NCBI GenBank assembly: GCA_019721035.1
Contig: JAHEAA010000018.1
Coordinates: forward strand, 1 to 42,518
Length of the DNA: 42,518 bases
Direction of reading: 5' to 3'
DNA from: Candidatus Sysuiplasma acidicola
Lineage (GTDB): Archaea; Thermoplasmatota; Thermoplasmata; Sysuiplasmatales; Sysuiplasmataceae
Shown here: positions 8,383 to 16,225 of the stretch, piece after piece
Numbering within the stretch: position 1 is the first letter of the stretch
How the letters are laid out: the number at the start of each line of letters is the position of its first letter
Notes under the pieces: generated by a model
Told to the model about the DNA's origin: nothing
The model's database searches: none
What the model saw: the letters and a program-made list of their open reading frames with translations, nothing else
Made by a program: the position numbers and the translations under genes

Positions 8383-9678
8383 TTGAAGCATTACTACGAA
8401 CAGCCATTCAGCGAAGAAGACCTGTACAGGATACCACAGGGAGTAGTTGGTCAGGCTCCATCCGTTTATCAGCTCCCAAAAACGGACAATGCAAAGAAAA
8501 CAGGTCTTGGTTCCGGGCATAAACCATACAGCATATGGAGTGCTGCCAAGTACATTCTGATGATATCGCTGATGCTCTACTGGCTACCGCTTGTAGGACA
8601 GATGATAGGTGGCTTCATCGGAGGCAGGCGGGCGGGCTCGCCGTGGCGTGCGATAATCGCGGCCATGCTTCCTGTTCTGGTTCTTTACGGTTTGTCCTCG
8701 GCGCTTACTACGGGGCTGATTCCAATCAGATTCCAGAATGCAACATTACTGACATACGTGCTTATCAAGGATGCCCTGGAAAAGCTTCCTATTGCGGCAC
8801 CTTACATCAGTTTCGCCACGACATATGTCGGCTCATTCATAGACGAGTTGAGGACAGCCGCCTCATTCAAGGTTGGCAATTACCTCTTAACCATAGCATT
8901 TGCGTATATCGGCGGCATACTGTCTGATCAGAGCAGGAGAGAGCTTGAGTACGTCTCTAGATTTGGAGCGCCCACGACAAACATACTCGTGTCAGGGCGC
9001 GACGGGGGTCAGGAATCGCCGAGGCAGCACATCAACTTTACAAGACCTCTTGGTATGCTTCGATCATTCTTTCCCGCGAGGAGTAGAGGACCGTATGGAT
9101 TTGACAGCATGACACCCGTTTACCCGTCCCTGCCGCCGGGAGGAGGTGGCGCGTATGCTTCACCCGGAAGAACGATGCAGGCGCAACCCCGTGGCAGGTT
9201 TGAGGAGATGCGCGCGGCGCCGGGTGGGATGCCCGGACCGCAAGCCAAATATGCCCGGAACAGTGATTATCAGACCGGGGCAAACACATCGCCCCGTCAG
9301 CCACAAGATGCCTACTTCGCCCCTCCCCTGGAAAACATCTACCGGAGAAGGATGCCCGAAGATGCGGGTAAACCGTCAATTATGCGGAATACAGGAAAGG
9401 CGGACAAGTCGACAAGAATGTACGCAGGGGCGCCACAAGTCAGGCTCCACAGAGCCGCAGACGGCGTTGACATGTCAACACTGCGGAAGGACAGGATCAA
9501 GGCAGAGAGCACACGGAAGCTCGTCGAGAGGGCGCTGGGCAAAGACTACCTGAACACTGTCGGGAAGCGAAGTGTTCAGCATGGTAGCATGATCGCTGCA
9601 AGAGCACCTTCAGGCACATTCGTGCAGCCAAATATTCAGAGAGAGGAGAAGAAGACAAGTCAGTGGGACCTTCTTTAG
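8383..9678 (+). CDS. Unknown multi-pass membrane protein with long disordered C-terminal tail
   Basis: I do not recognise this 431-residue protein. Residues about 51-185 form a hydrophobic domain with probably four membrane helices, including a Gly-rich GGFIGGRRAG turn of the kind seen in small archaeal membrane domains such as DUF5518. Residues about 190-431 are rich in Pro, Gly, Arg and Gln, and look disordered. They contain clusters such as RGRFEEMRAAPGGMPGPQ and a basic stretch near 380-410. The likely start is TTG at 8383, supported by a GGTGGTAA element four bases upstream. The gene ends with TAG, 116 bases before the TFS gene. A membrane anchor with a cytoplasmic scaffold-like tail is possible, but no function can be assigned. 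Confidence 0.7.
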   Translation: MKHYYEQPFSEEDLYRIPQGVVGQAPSVYQLPKTDNAKKTGLGSGHKPYSIWSAAKYILMISLMLYWLPLVGQMIGGFIGGRRAGSPWRAIIAAMLPVLVLYGLSSALTTGLIPIRFQNATLLTYVLIKDALEKLPIAAPYISFATTYVGSFIDELRTAASFKVGNYLLTIAFAYIGGILSDQSRRELEYVSRFGAPTTNILVSGRDGGQESPRQHINFTRPLGMLRSFFPARSRGPYGFDSMTPVYPSLPPGGGGAYASPGRTMQAQPRGRFEEMRAAPGGMPGPQAKYARNSDYQTGANTSPRQPQDAYFAPPLENIYRRRMPEDAGKPSIMRNTGKADKSTRMYAGAPQVRLHRAADGVDMSTLRKDRIKAESTRKLVERALGKDYLNTVGKRSVQHGSMIAARAPSGTFVQPNIQREEKKTSQWDLL

Positions 9679-9725
9679 TCAAAGACCATCTGTTTTCGGG
9701 TTTGGCTGGCAAAGCACCACCGACG

Positions 9726-9751
9726 ATTCAGCCATGGCATTCAGCCATGGC
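9726..9751. repeat. Tandem 13-bp direct repeat containing GCCATGGC palindromes
   Basis: ATTCAGCCATGGC occurs twice back to back (9726-9738 and 9739-9751). Each unit contains the 8-bp palindrome GCCATGGC, so two palindromes are spaced by 13 bp. The repeat lies 44 bases before the TFS start and may be an operator, or a simple duplication. Confidence 0.75.
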
Positions 9752-9794
9752 AAAGTGTTAAGAGCAGGTAGTCTTTGATCTAAGAGGAACCAGA

Positions 9795-10100
9795 ATGTTT
9801 TGCTCAAAGTGCAAATCGCTTATGTTCCCTGAAAACGGGAAATTCAGATGCAGAAGATGCGGCAATGAAGAGGGCATTGGTAAATCTTCCAAAAACACGG
9901 TCCGTTCCGAAATGAACGCAGACCGGGAGCTATTAATTGTTGAAGGGCGATCCGACACACTGCCCAAGACAGACATCAAATGCATCAGGTGCGGTAACAA
10001 CGAAGCATACTGGGTGCTCAGACAGACAAGGGCCGCCGATGAACCCGAAACCAGGATCTACAGGTGTACTGAATGCAGTTACTCGTGGAGAGAATATTGA
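9795..10100 (+). CDS. tfs: Archaeal transcription cleavage factor TFS (TFIIS-like)
   Basis: This 101-residue factor binds RNA polymerase and stimulates cleavage of backtracked transcripts. It has two zinc ribbons: an N-terminal one with C3, C6, C19 and C22, and a C-terminal one with C63, C66, C91 and C94. The catalytic acidic pair at the hairpin tip is present as D82-E83 within RAADEPETR. Length and motif spacing match archaeal TFS. An AGAGGAACC element sits a few bases before the ATG. It is probably transcribed separately from PCNA, which has its own TATA-like box. Two-ribbon RPB9/RpoM proteins look similar, but the D-E pair favours the cleavage factor. Confidence 0.94.
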   Translation: MFCSKCKSLMFPENGKFRCRRCGNEEGIGKSSKNTVRSEMNADRELLIVEGRSDTLPKTDIKCIRCGNNEAYWVLRQTRAADEPETRIYRCTECSYSWREY

Positions 10101-10276
10101 GTCGCTGTACGCAGACACGCGCGAGCGATTGGATGTTGCACCGCGATACTCCTTCAGATGCAGTAACCCGCCTGCGGCATAACAGTTTGGCAGACGATGC
10201 AGAAGAGTGGTTTTAAGCCCAAGCAGACATAACAATTATATTTTGATAGCATTCTACCCGCAGAAGGAGTTAACAG

Positions 10277-11011
10277 ATGTTTAAAGCCAGTGTGAAAGCC
10301 GAAGTACTGAAGCAGATTGTAGAAGTGGTTTCGACACTCGTTGATGAGGCGAAGTTCAACATAGATGCAGACGGAATATCGCTCAAAGCCGTTGACCCGG
10401 CTCACGTCGCGATGGTTGAACTCACGCTTACCAAGGAAGCGTTTGAAGGGTACGAGGGAGAGGAATGTGAACTTGGAATAGACCTTGAAAAGCTCAGGGA
10501 TATACTCAAACTCGCCCATTCGGGTGATGAGGTCAAGCTGGAGCATAATGAAGACAAAAACCAGCTCATTATCAAAATAGGCAGTGTTACGAGAAGGATG
10601 AGCCTTGTAGACACGGCAGGCATGTCTGATCCGAAAGTGCCCAATATCGAGCTTCCCACGACGATGAAAATCTCCGCCGATGAGCTGAATTTCGGCATAA
10701 AGGCATCGGAGAGCGTTTCCGATCATATCGCGCTGGTTGCCGACGAGGATTATTTTGAAATGAGTTCAGAGGGCGATTCAGACTCCGTTGATTTCCGGCT
10801 CCCGAAGGATAAGCTTCAGCTGCTGGAATCAAAGGGGAAGGTGCGCAGCCTCTTCCCTCTCGATTACTTTTCCAACATGGCCAAAGCCATTTCCGGCAAC
10901 AGTGAAATCAAGATTAACCTGGGCAACAACTATCCGGTCAAACTTGAATTTGAAATTGCCGGCGGCAGCGGACGTGTGAAGTACCTTCTCGCACCGAGGG
11001 TAGAAAGCTGA
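10277..11011 (+). CDS. pcn: DNA polymerase sliding clamp PCNA
   Basis: This 244-residue protein is a full-length PCNA monomer. It forms the homotrimeric ring that tethers DNA polymerase, ligase and other replication proteins to DNA. The N-terminal half begins FKASVKAEVLKQIVEVVSTL and includes the DPAHVAMVEL segment. The interdomain connector falls around residues 115-130, and the C-terminus ends with KYLLAPRVES, as in archaeal clamps. GAAGGAG lies seven bases before the ATG. AATTATATTTTG around 10230-10242 is a likely TATA box. PurN follows after only 6 bases, so the two are probably co-transcribed. Confidence 0.97.
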   Translation: MFKASVKAEVLKQIVEVVSTLVDEAKFNIDADGISLKAVDPAHVAMVELTLTKEAFEGYEGEECELGIDLEKLRDILKLAHSGDEVKLEHNEDKNQLIIKIGSVTRRMSLVDTAGMSDPKVPNIELPTTMKISADELNFGIKASESVSDHIALVADEDYFEMSSEGDSDSVDFRLPKDKLQLLESKGKVRSLFPLDYFSNMAKAISGNSEIKINLGNNYPVKLEFEIAGGSGRVKYLLAPRVES

Positions 11012-11017
11012 ACTGCC

Positions 11018-11626
11018 ATGAGTTCCAGCGGATACCGGATATGCGTCCTGGCATCGGGCAATGGTTCCACCTTTCAGGCCATTGTTAATGCCTGCAGAAG
11101 CGGTTATCTGCAGGGTAAAGTCATAACACTGATATCGAACAAACCGTCCGCATTTGCACTGAAAAGGGCGGAGAAGGAGGGCATAGAATCCATTGTCATA
11201 GATTCCGCAGCAGTTCCGCGGCAGGAATATGACGCGCGACTTCTTCACGAACTCAGCATCAGGAAGCCGGACATCATCTGTCTCGCTGGATACCTGCGAA
11301 TACTCCCTGCATCTACCATTTCTTCTTTTCCCCTAATACTGAACATACATCCTGCTTTGCTGCCGAAATTCGGAGGCAAGGGCATGTACGGCATAAATGT
11401 TCATCAGGCGGTGATTGCAGCGGGTGAAAAAGAAAGCGGATGTACGGTTCACATTGTGACGGAGCGCGTTGATGATGGCCCAACAGTCGTACAGAGAAGA
11501 GTGCCCGTGCTACCCGGCGACAACGCCGAGAGCCTGAAGAACAGGGTGCACGCGGAGGAGCTTATGGCATATCCGGAAGCCATAAAGAAATTGATGGAAG
11601 AGAACCATCCCGGACGGTTGAAGTAG
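11018..11626 (+). CDS. purN: Phosphoribosylglycinamide formyltransferase (GAR transformylase, PurN)
   Basis: This 202-residue enzyme transfers a formyl group from 10-formyltetrahydrofolate to GAR in purine synthesis. Visible motifs are the phosphate-binding LASGNGSTFQ (11-20), catalytic N109 and H111 in NIHPALLPKFGGKGM, and D152/D153 in the VDDGP loop. Length matches bacterial PurN. The gene starts 6 bases after pcn and ends in TAG. That shows TAG serves as an ordinary stop in this genome, which matters for the interrupted transposase at the right end. A folate-dependent PurN rather than formate-dependent PurT is indicated; no other purine genes are nearby. Confidence 0.95.
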   Translation: MSSSGYRICVLASGNGSTFQAIVNACRSGYLQGKVITLISNKPSAFALKRAEKEGIESIVIDSAAVPRQEYDARLLHELSIRKPDIICLAGYLRILPASTISSFPLILNIHPALLPKFGGKGMYGINVHQAVIAAGEKESGCTVHIVTERVDDGPTVVQRRVPVLPGDNAESLKNRVHAEELMAYPEAIKKLMEENHPGRLK

Positions 11627-11693
11627 AGTGCTGCTGTTGGCTTGACCGACAGACAAATTTCATTGTATACTAAAAGGGAAATTGTTCAAAAGA

Positions 11694-11723
11694 TTATATA
11701 CACGAATATATTCGCTTTAAGCG
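11694..11723 (+). promoter_or_regulatory. Leaderless promoter with two overlapping palindromes ahead of the transketolase operon
   Basis: TTATATA (11694-11700) is a clear TATA box. Its expected start point, 22-27 bases downstream, coincides with the GTG start at 11725. Between them lie CGAATATATTCG (11703-11714, perfect palindrome) and CGCTTTAAGCG (11713-11723, perfect arms around one T). This is where a repressor would block polymerase loading. Confidence 0.6.
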
Positions 11724-11724
11724 G

Positions 11725-12576
11725 GTGTGGAATCAGTTGATGGAGCATTCTGCGGAAACGCGCTCTGTGCCTGAGCTTCGCCGAATTGCCAGAGAGGTCA
11801 GGAAAAGCATTATAAGAATGACGAATGCCGCAGGCTCCGGGCATCCCGGAGGCTCGCTCTCTTCCGCAGACATAATGACAGCACTCTACTTCGGGCTTCT
11901 GAAACACGATCCGAAGAATCCGCGCTGGGAAGGGAGAGACATTTTCATACTAAGTAAAGGACATGCGGCGCCCGGATACTATTCCGTTCTAGCGCAGGCC
12001 GGATACATACCCGAATCGGAACTCATGACGTTAAGAAAGCTTGGCAGCAGGCTGCAGGGACATGCACATACCGGAGTGCCTGGAGTGGAGCTGTCCACGG
12101 GCTCGCTCGGCCAGGGGCTCTCCGTTGCTTGCGGCATGGCGCTTGCATCCAGACTCGACGGAACGAAACGAAGAATTGTCGTTCTGATGAGCGACGGCGA
12201 GAACGATGAAGGCGAAACGTGGGAGGCGGCGATGTTTGCAGCATACAGGAAACTCGACAACATCACAGCGTTCGTCGACAGAAACGGCATTCAGAATGAC
12301 GGTTTCACAAAAGACATACTTGACACATCCGTGCTGGAGGAAAAGTGGAGGGCCTTCGGATGGAATGTCATAACAATTAACGGTCACGATTTCAGCGAAA
12401 TCATCGATGCTTACGGCAAATCGCTGCAGCAGACAGGACGACCCACGGTGATAATAGCCAATACCGTAAAGGGAAAGGGCGTATCTTTCATGGAAAACAA
12501 CGTCGCATTTCACGGTAAGGCGCCGACGGCAGAGGAAACGGTAAAGGCACTTGCGGAACTGGACAGGGCGGGCTGA
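11725..12576 (+). CDS. Transketolase, N-terminal (thiamine pyrophosphate PP-binding) subunit
   Basis: This is one half of a split transketolase that moves two-carbon ketol units between sugar phosphates in the non-oxidative pentose pathway. The 283-residue subunit has the AGSGHPGGSLSSAD start, the KGHAAP substrate-binding segment and the GSLGQGLSVACGMA block. The cofactor-phosphate motif reads SDGENDEGETWEA (156-168), continuing to VDRNGIQ. The usual first Gly of GDG is Ser156. The start is GTG at 11725, apparently leaderless, or ATG at 11740. The C-terminal subunit gene follows after 5 bases. Split transketolases are normal in archaea and some bacteria. Confidence 0.93.
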   Translation: MWNQLMEHSAETRSVPELRRIAREVRKSIIRMTNAAGSGHPGGSLSSADIMTALYFGLLKHDPKNPRWEGRDIFILSKGHAAPGYYSVLAQAGYIPESELMTLRKLGSRLQGHAHTGVPGVELSTGSLGQGLSVACGMALASRLDGTKRRIVVLMSDGENDEGETWEAAMFAAYRKLDNITAFVDRNGIQNDGFTKDILDTSVLEEKWRAFGWNVITINGHDFSEIIDAYGKSLQQTGRPTVIIANTVKGKGVSFMENNVAFHGKAPTAEETVKALAELDRAG

Positions 12577-12581
12577 CCGAG

Positions 12582-13535
12582 ATGGAGGCGGGTAGCCTGA
12601 AGCTTGAGAGTCAGAGAAAGGAGTACGGCAGAGCGCTGACAGAGCTCGGCGCAAAAGACAAGGACGTTGTGGTGCTCGATGCCGACCTCTCCGTGTCCAC
12701 ACGGACTGCAGATTTCGGAAAGATATACAAAGACAGATTTTTCAACTGCGGCGTTTCTGAAGCGAACATGATGGCAACGGCAGCGGGACTTGCGATGGCC
12801 GGGAAGACTGTGTTCGCCTCAACCTTCGCAGTGTTTGCAACAGGTCTCACTTACAATCAGATCAGACAGTCGATAGCTTATCCGTCTGCAAATGTGAAGA
12901 TCGTCGCGAGCCACGCCGGCCTCTCCGTCGGACCTGACGGAGCAACTCATCAGATGTTTGAGGATATTGGCCTGATGCGAGGCCTGCCGAACATGACTGT
13001 GGTCGTCCCCGCGGATGCGGCTGAAACACATCAGGCGACGTTCGAACTTGCCGGAATGAAGGGACCGGCATACATGAGATTCGGAAGGGCGGACGTGCCG
13101 CCCGTTGGCGCCGGACAGGTTCCGTTCAGGATTGGAAGGGCCCAGGTACTCCGTGACGGGAAGGATGTTGCAATCATTGCCACGGGCCAGCTGGTTCACG
13201 CTGCACTGCGCGCGTCCTCCATGCTCGGGGAGCGTGGAGTCGACGCCTGCGTCGTCAATATGAGCACGATAAAACCGCTTGATACAAGCACCGTTCTTGC
13301 ATGTGCAAGAAAGACCGGTGCCATCGTGACTGCTGAAGAGCACAGCATCATCAATGGACTCGGCGATGCCGTGTGCTCGGCAGTTGCTGGCAATTATCCC
13401 GTCCCGGTATGGAAGTTGGGCATCAATGACACTTTCGGGGAATCGGGACAGGCGGAAGAGCTTATGGTCAGATACGGCCTTACAGCAGAAGGTATAGTAG
13501 ACTCTGTTGTGAAGGTCATGAAGCTGAGGCAGTGA
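12582..13535 (+). CDS. Transketolase, C-terminal (pyrimidine-binding) subunit
   Basis: This 317-residue partner completes the split transketolase. It contains the pyrimidine-binding domain, with catalytic E60 in GVSEANMM that activates the thiamine ring. [15 protein letters not shown] (110-124) forms part of the active site. The C-terminal domain begins around residue 185 ([13 protein letters not shown]) and includes [13 protein letters not shown]. It is encoded 5 bases after the N-subunit and 10 bases before transaldolase, so equimolar expression is expected. The fold is shared with 1-deoxyxylulose-5-phosphate synthase and pyruvate dehydrogenase E1 beta. Gene order with the N-half and transaldolase makes transketolase the best call. 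Confidence 0.94.
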   Translation: MEAGSLKLESQRKEYGRALTELGAKDKDVVVLDADLSVSTRTADFGKIYKDRFFNCGVSEANMMATAAGLAMAGKTVFASTFAVFATGLTYNQIRQSIAYPSANVKIVASHAGLSVGPDGATHQMFEDIGLMRGLPNMTVVVPADAAETHQATFELAGMKGPAYMRFGRADVPPVGAGQVPFRIGRAQVLRDGKDVAIIATGQLVHAALRASSMLGERGVDACVVNMSTIKPLDTSTVLACARKTGAIVTAEEHSIINGLGDAVCSAVAGNYPVPVWKLGINDTFGESGQAEELMVRYGLTAEGIVDSVVKVMKLRQ

Positions 13536-13545
13536 GCGTGGCGTT

Positions 13546-14190
13546 ATGAAAATTTTCCTGGATACTGCAAACATTGCGGAAATCAGAGAGGCGTGGGATC
13601 TTGGTGTGATAGACGGCGTGACGACGAATCCCTCGCTCGTGTCCAAAGAACATAAAAAATTCGACGAAGTGCTGCAGGAGATTTGCAGAATAGTCGACGG
13701 TCCTGTAAATGCCGAGGTTGTCAGCACCGACTACGACGGTATGATGAAGGAAGGAAGACAGCTCGCCAAAATCAACAGGAGGATCGTCGTGAAGGTTCCG
13801 ATGACGCCGGAAGGGCTGAAGGCGGCGAAATCACTGCACGGCGAGTGCATTAAGACCAACATGACACTAGTGTTCTCTGCGAATCAGGCATTGCTCGCGG
13901 CGAAGGCCGGTGCTTCGTACGTCAGTCCGTTCATAGGCAGGCTGGACGACATGGGGAACGAGGGCATGCAGATCATCAGGGAAATCTCGGAAATATACGG
14001 GCACTATGATTTCAGGACAGAGATACTCGTCGCAAGCGTCCGCAATCCCATTCATGTGATTGAAGCGGCAAGACTCGGGGCACATGTGTCCACCATTCCG
14101 TACACCGTTCTGAAACAGATGATGAAGCATGCGCTAACAGACACGGGACTCGAGCGATTTTTGAAGGACTGGGAAAAGGTGCCGAAGTGA
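13546..14190 (+). CDS. Transaldolase, small (MipB/TalC, fructose-6-phosphate-aldolase-like) type
   Basis: This 214-residue class I aldolase probably transfers dihydroxyacetone units between sugar phosphates. The N-terminus [16 protein letters not shown] and the [10 protein letters not shown] segment are diagnostic. The Schiff-base lysine is K83 in [11 protein letters not shown]. The short length places it in the TalC/FSA subfamily of about 215 residues, not the long transaldolases. It sits 10 bases after the transketolase C-subunit, giving a compact non-oxidative pentose-phosphate operon for making ribose-5-phosphate and erythrose-4-phosphate. Whether it acts mainly as transaldolase or as fructose-6-phosphate aldolase cannot be settled from sequence. 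Confidence 0.93.
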   Translation: MKIFLDTANIAEIREAWDLGVIDGVTTNPSLVSKEHKKFDEVLQEICRIVDGPVNAEVVSTDYDGMMKEGRQLAKINRRIVVKVPMTPEGLKAAKSLHGECIKTNMTLVFSANQALLAAKAGASYVSPFIGRLDDMGNEGMQIIREISEIYGHYDFRTEILVASVRNPIHVIEAARLGAHVSTIPYTVLKQMMKHALTDTGLERFLKDWEKVPK

Positions 14191-14206
14191 AAAGGGCGGT
14201 GCCGTA

Positions 14207-14437
14207 TTGAAGGACGGAGAAGGGAGTCAGGAACCGCAGGAGAGGGACGGTCTTGACGAATGGGTGGATGAGCTCGACAGGCTCATCGGCGTAGAGGAAA
14301 TGACGGAGGAGGAAGTGCGTGCAGCCCAGGCCGCTCAGAATGAGCAAAAACGCGGCATTGACATCACGCTTGTCATTGTTGCAGCAATCATCGTCCTGAT
14401 AGTCATTGCGGCGCTTCTCTTTTTCAGAGTACTGTGA
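14207..14437 (+). CDS. Small tail-anchored membrane protein, unknown function
   Basis: This 76-residue protein has an acidic, charged N-terminal half (about residues 1-48) rich in Glu and Asp, which is probably helical. One C-terminal membrane helix follows (about 52-73) and ends FFRVL. That is a tail-anchor topology with the acidic domain in the cytoplasm. The start is TTG at 14207, preceded by GGGCGGTG. It follows transaldolase by 16 bases and is probably the last gene of the pentose-phosphate operon. Its stop directly abuts the stop of the convergent Nramp gene, with no intervening base. I cannot name a family. Confidence 0.65.
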   Translation: MKDGEGSQEPQERDGLDEWVDELDRLIGVEEMTEEEVRAAQAAQNEQKRGIDITLVIVAAIIVLIVIAALLFFRVL

Positions 14438-15697
14438 TCAGAAAGCTGTGAGGATGTAATAGGCGTTGAACATGATTATTATCGAAGCTGTGACGACCGC
14501 CAGCAGCGTAGTCACCCTTCTGTTCACAAAGGGACCCATGAGTCTTCTGTCTGCGGAATAGAGTATGAGCGGTATCATCGGCAGCGGTATCATGATGCTC
14601 AGAACAACCTGGCTGTAGAACAGTATGAAGAACGGGTTGAATCCCAGAAGCAACGCGAATGTTGTCGGAAAAACGTTGATGATCCTGGTGACGATACGCC
14701 GCTTCCATGGATTCACTTTTCTTCCGAGGAGGCCCTCCATGACTGTCTGCCCGGCAAGGGTCCCTGTGGTGGAGGAAGAGAGACCGGAACAGAGTAGTGT
14801 GGCAACAAACGCATAGCCCGCTATCGGGCCGAAGAGCGGCACGAGTGTCGCGTATGCGCTGTTAATCGTCAGCACGAATGTGAGATGACGTGAAAAGAAG
14901 CTTCCCGCCGCAACGAGAAGAATTGCGGCATTGACGAATGACGCCATGGTGAGGAATATTATTGTATCATACTTGTGGAAACGCAGCATCTCCCGCTTTT
15001 CAGCCGGATCCGAGCCTCTGATCTTGTTACGCGTGAGGTCTGAATGCAGATAGAGCACATGCGGCATCACCGTTGCGCCGATGATTGATATGATGAAGAC
15101 GGCGAATTCCGCATTCACCGAGGGGATGAACGAACCTTTCAGGACTGCGTGCAGGCCCGGTCTTGCAAGGAACAGCTCGTAGAGATAGCCGACGCCAATC
15201 ATACCGACGAAAAGCATGAAGGCCTGTTCCACCCTGCGCATTCCCTTGTTTGCAAGATAAATGAGCAGAAAAACGTCGAATACACCAATGAGGGATGCTT
15301 CGATATAGGGAATGCCGAACAGGAGATTGAGTGCCAGGACTGTTCCGAGGAATTCTGCAAGGTCGACAGAGGCTGATGCCGCCTCCGCTCCCAGCCAGTA
15401 CGGTAAAATATAGCGCCTTCGCTTCAGAGAATGACCGACGAGTTCAGGAAGCGATTTTCCCGTTGCTATGCCAAGTTTGCCGGAAAGGTACTGCAGCAGC
15501 ATAGCCATAAGACCCGCAAGCCACACTACCCAGAGCAGCACGTAACCTGTTTTCGAGCCTGCTGCAATGTCAGAGGCGAAATTGCCCGGATCCACGTAGG
15601 CGACGCTGACTATGAGGGCGGGTCCCATGTAAGCCACGAGGCGCAGCAGGCTGCCAAGCGGGCTGTTCTCCTTGCGTCTGCTTTTGAAATTGAACAT
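14438..15697 (-). CDS. Nramp-family divalent metal transporter (MntH-like)
   Basis: This 419-residue proton-coupled Mn2+/Fe2+ importer has about eleven membrane helices. The metal-site motif of helix 1 is intact: D36-P37-G38-N39 in AYVDPGNFASD. The helix 6 motif has M211-P212-H213 in GATVMPHVLYLHSDL. The methionine favours transition metals over Mg2+ or Al3+. Helix 3 carries AEAASASVDLAEFLGT, also typical. The PadR-type regulator gene lies 39 bases upstream on the same strand, so the two probably form a metal-responsive operon. The C-terminal end abuts the convergent small-protein gene. Confidence 0.94.
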   Translation of the reverse strand: MFNFKSRRKENSPLGSLLRLVAYMGPALIVSVAYVDPGNFASDIAAGSKTGYVLLWVVWLAGLMAMLLQYLSGKLGIATGKSLPELVGHSLKRRRYILPYWLGAEAASASVDLAEFLGTVLALNLLFGIPYIEASLIGVFDVFLLIYLANKGMRRVEQAFMLFVGMIGVGYLYELFLARPGLHAVLKGSFIPSVNAEFAVFIISIIGATVMPHVLYLHSDLTRNKIRGSDPAEKREMLRFHKYDTIIFLTMASFVNAAILLVAAGSFFSRHLTFVLTINSAYATLVPLFGPIAGYAFVATLLCSGLSSSTTGTLAGQTVMEGLLGRKVNPWKRRIVTRIINVFPTTFALLLGFNPFFILFYSQVVLSIMIPLPMIPLILYSADRRLMGPFVNRRVTTLLAVVTASIIIMFNAYYILTAF

Positions 15698-15736
15698 TCA
15701 GATCGTCGCCTTTTACAGAAATGCCTGATCGGAAGG

Positions 15737-16078
15737 TCAGGTGGGAACCGCGCCGCCTGAAGCATCCAGCCACTCTTCCAGAAAATGCTTCATTGGCGGA
15801 CCAAGATCTGTGCGAAGTCTGCTGAGCATCTCCTCACCGAGCCTGGTTGTTGAGTAATACTTGTGCACCTTTCCGTGCTCTATTCGCTCTTCCTCCTCCA
15901 GCATCCCTTCATCCATCAGCTTGTGGAGGACAGGATAGAGCTTGCCCGGGCTCAGTGTGTGGTTGTGCATGCGCTCCACATTCAGCAGATCCGTTCCAGA
16001 AATAGGCGATTTGGAGCATACCCACAGTACATAGGGCCTGAACAGACCCCGTTCCATATATCTGGTCAATTCATCCAT
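15737..16078 (-). CDS. PadR-family winged-helix transcriptional regulator
   Basis: This 113-residue regulator shows the PadR core: an N-terminal helix (YMERGLFRPYVLWVCSKS), the recognition helix region (LSPGKLYPVLHKLMDEGMLEEE) and the wing (GKVHKYYSTTRLGEEML). The last 25 residues are short, so dimerisation relies on a minimal C-terminal helix, as in PadR subfamily 2. It is the first gene of an operon with the Nramp transporter and probably controls it together with itself. GGGGAG lies about seven bases before the ATG. An inverted repeat covers the upstream region. The ligand or metal sensed is unknown. Confidence 0.9.
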   Translation of the reverse strand: MDELTRYMERGLFRPYVLWVCSKSPISGTDLLNVERMHNHTLSPGKLYPVLHKLMDEGMLEEEERIEHGKVHKYYSTTRLGEEMLSRLRTDLGPPMKHFLEEWLDASGGAVPT

Positions 16079-16096
16079 CGTCTTCTCCCCGGATTA

Positions 16097-16140
16097 ATAT
16101 CTATTTTAGATAACAATAATAGATATCTGTCTCAGATATT
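16097..16140 (-). promoter_or_regulatory. Operator-like inverted repeats upstream of padR-nramp
   Basis: ATATCTATT (16097-16105) and AATAGATAT (16118-16126) are perfect 9-bp inverted arms with a 12-bp spacer. Nested inside is ATCTA-TTT-TAGAT (16099-16111). AGATATCT (16121-16128) is itself a palindrome, and AGATAT recurs at 16134-16139. The array lies 19-62 bases before the padR start and overlaps the probable TATA region. It is the natural candidate site for PadR autoregulation. Confidence 0.6.
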
Positions 16141-16225
16141 AAAGATTGCGGAGAACTTTCACGCTACAGAATAACAAACTCAAGAACATTTTCCAGACGT
16201 TTCAGCGTGGCGGGAAACGCCATAC

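Noticed and set aside
12819-13727. 302-residue open frame on the minus strand
   Set aside because: It lies antisense across the transketolase C-subunit and transaldolase genes and has no family features.
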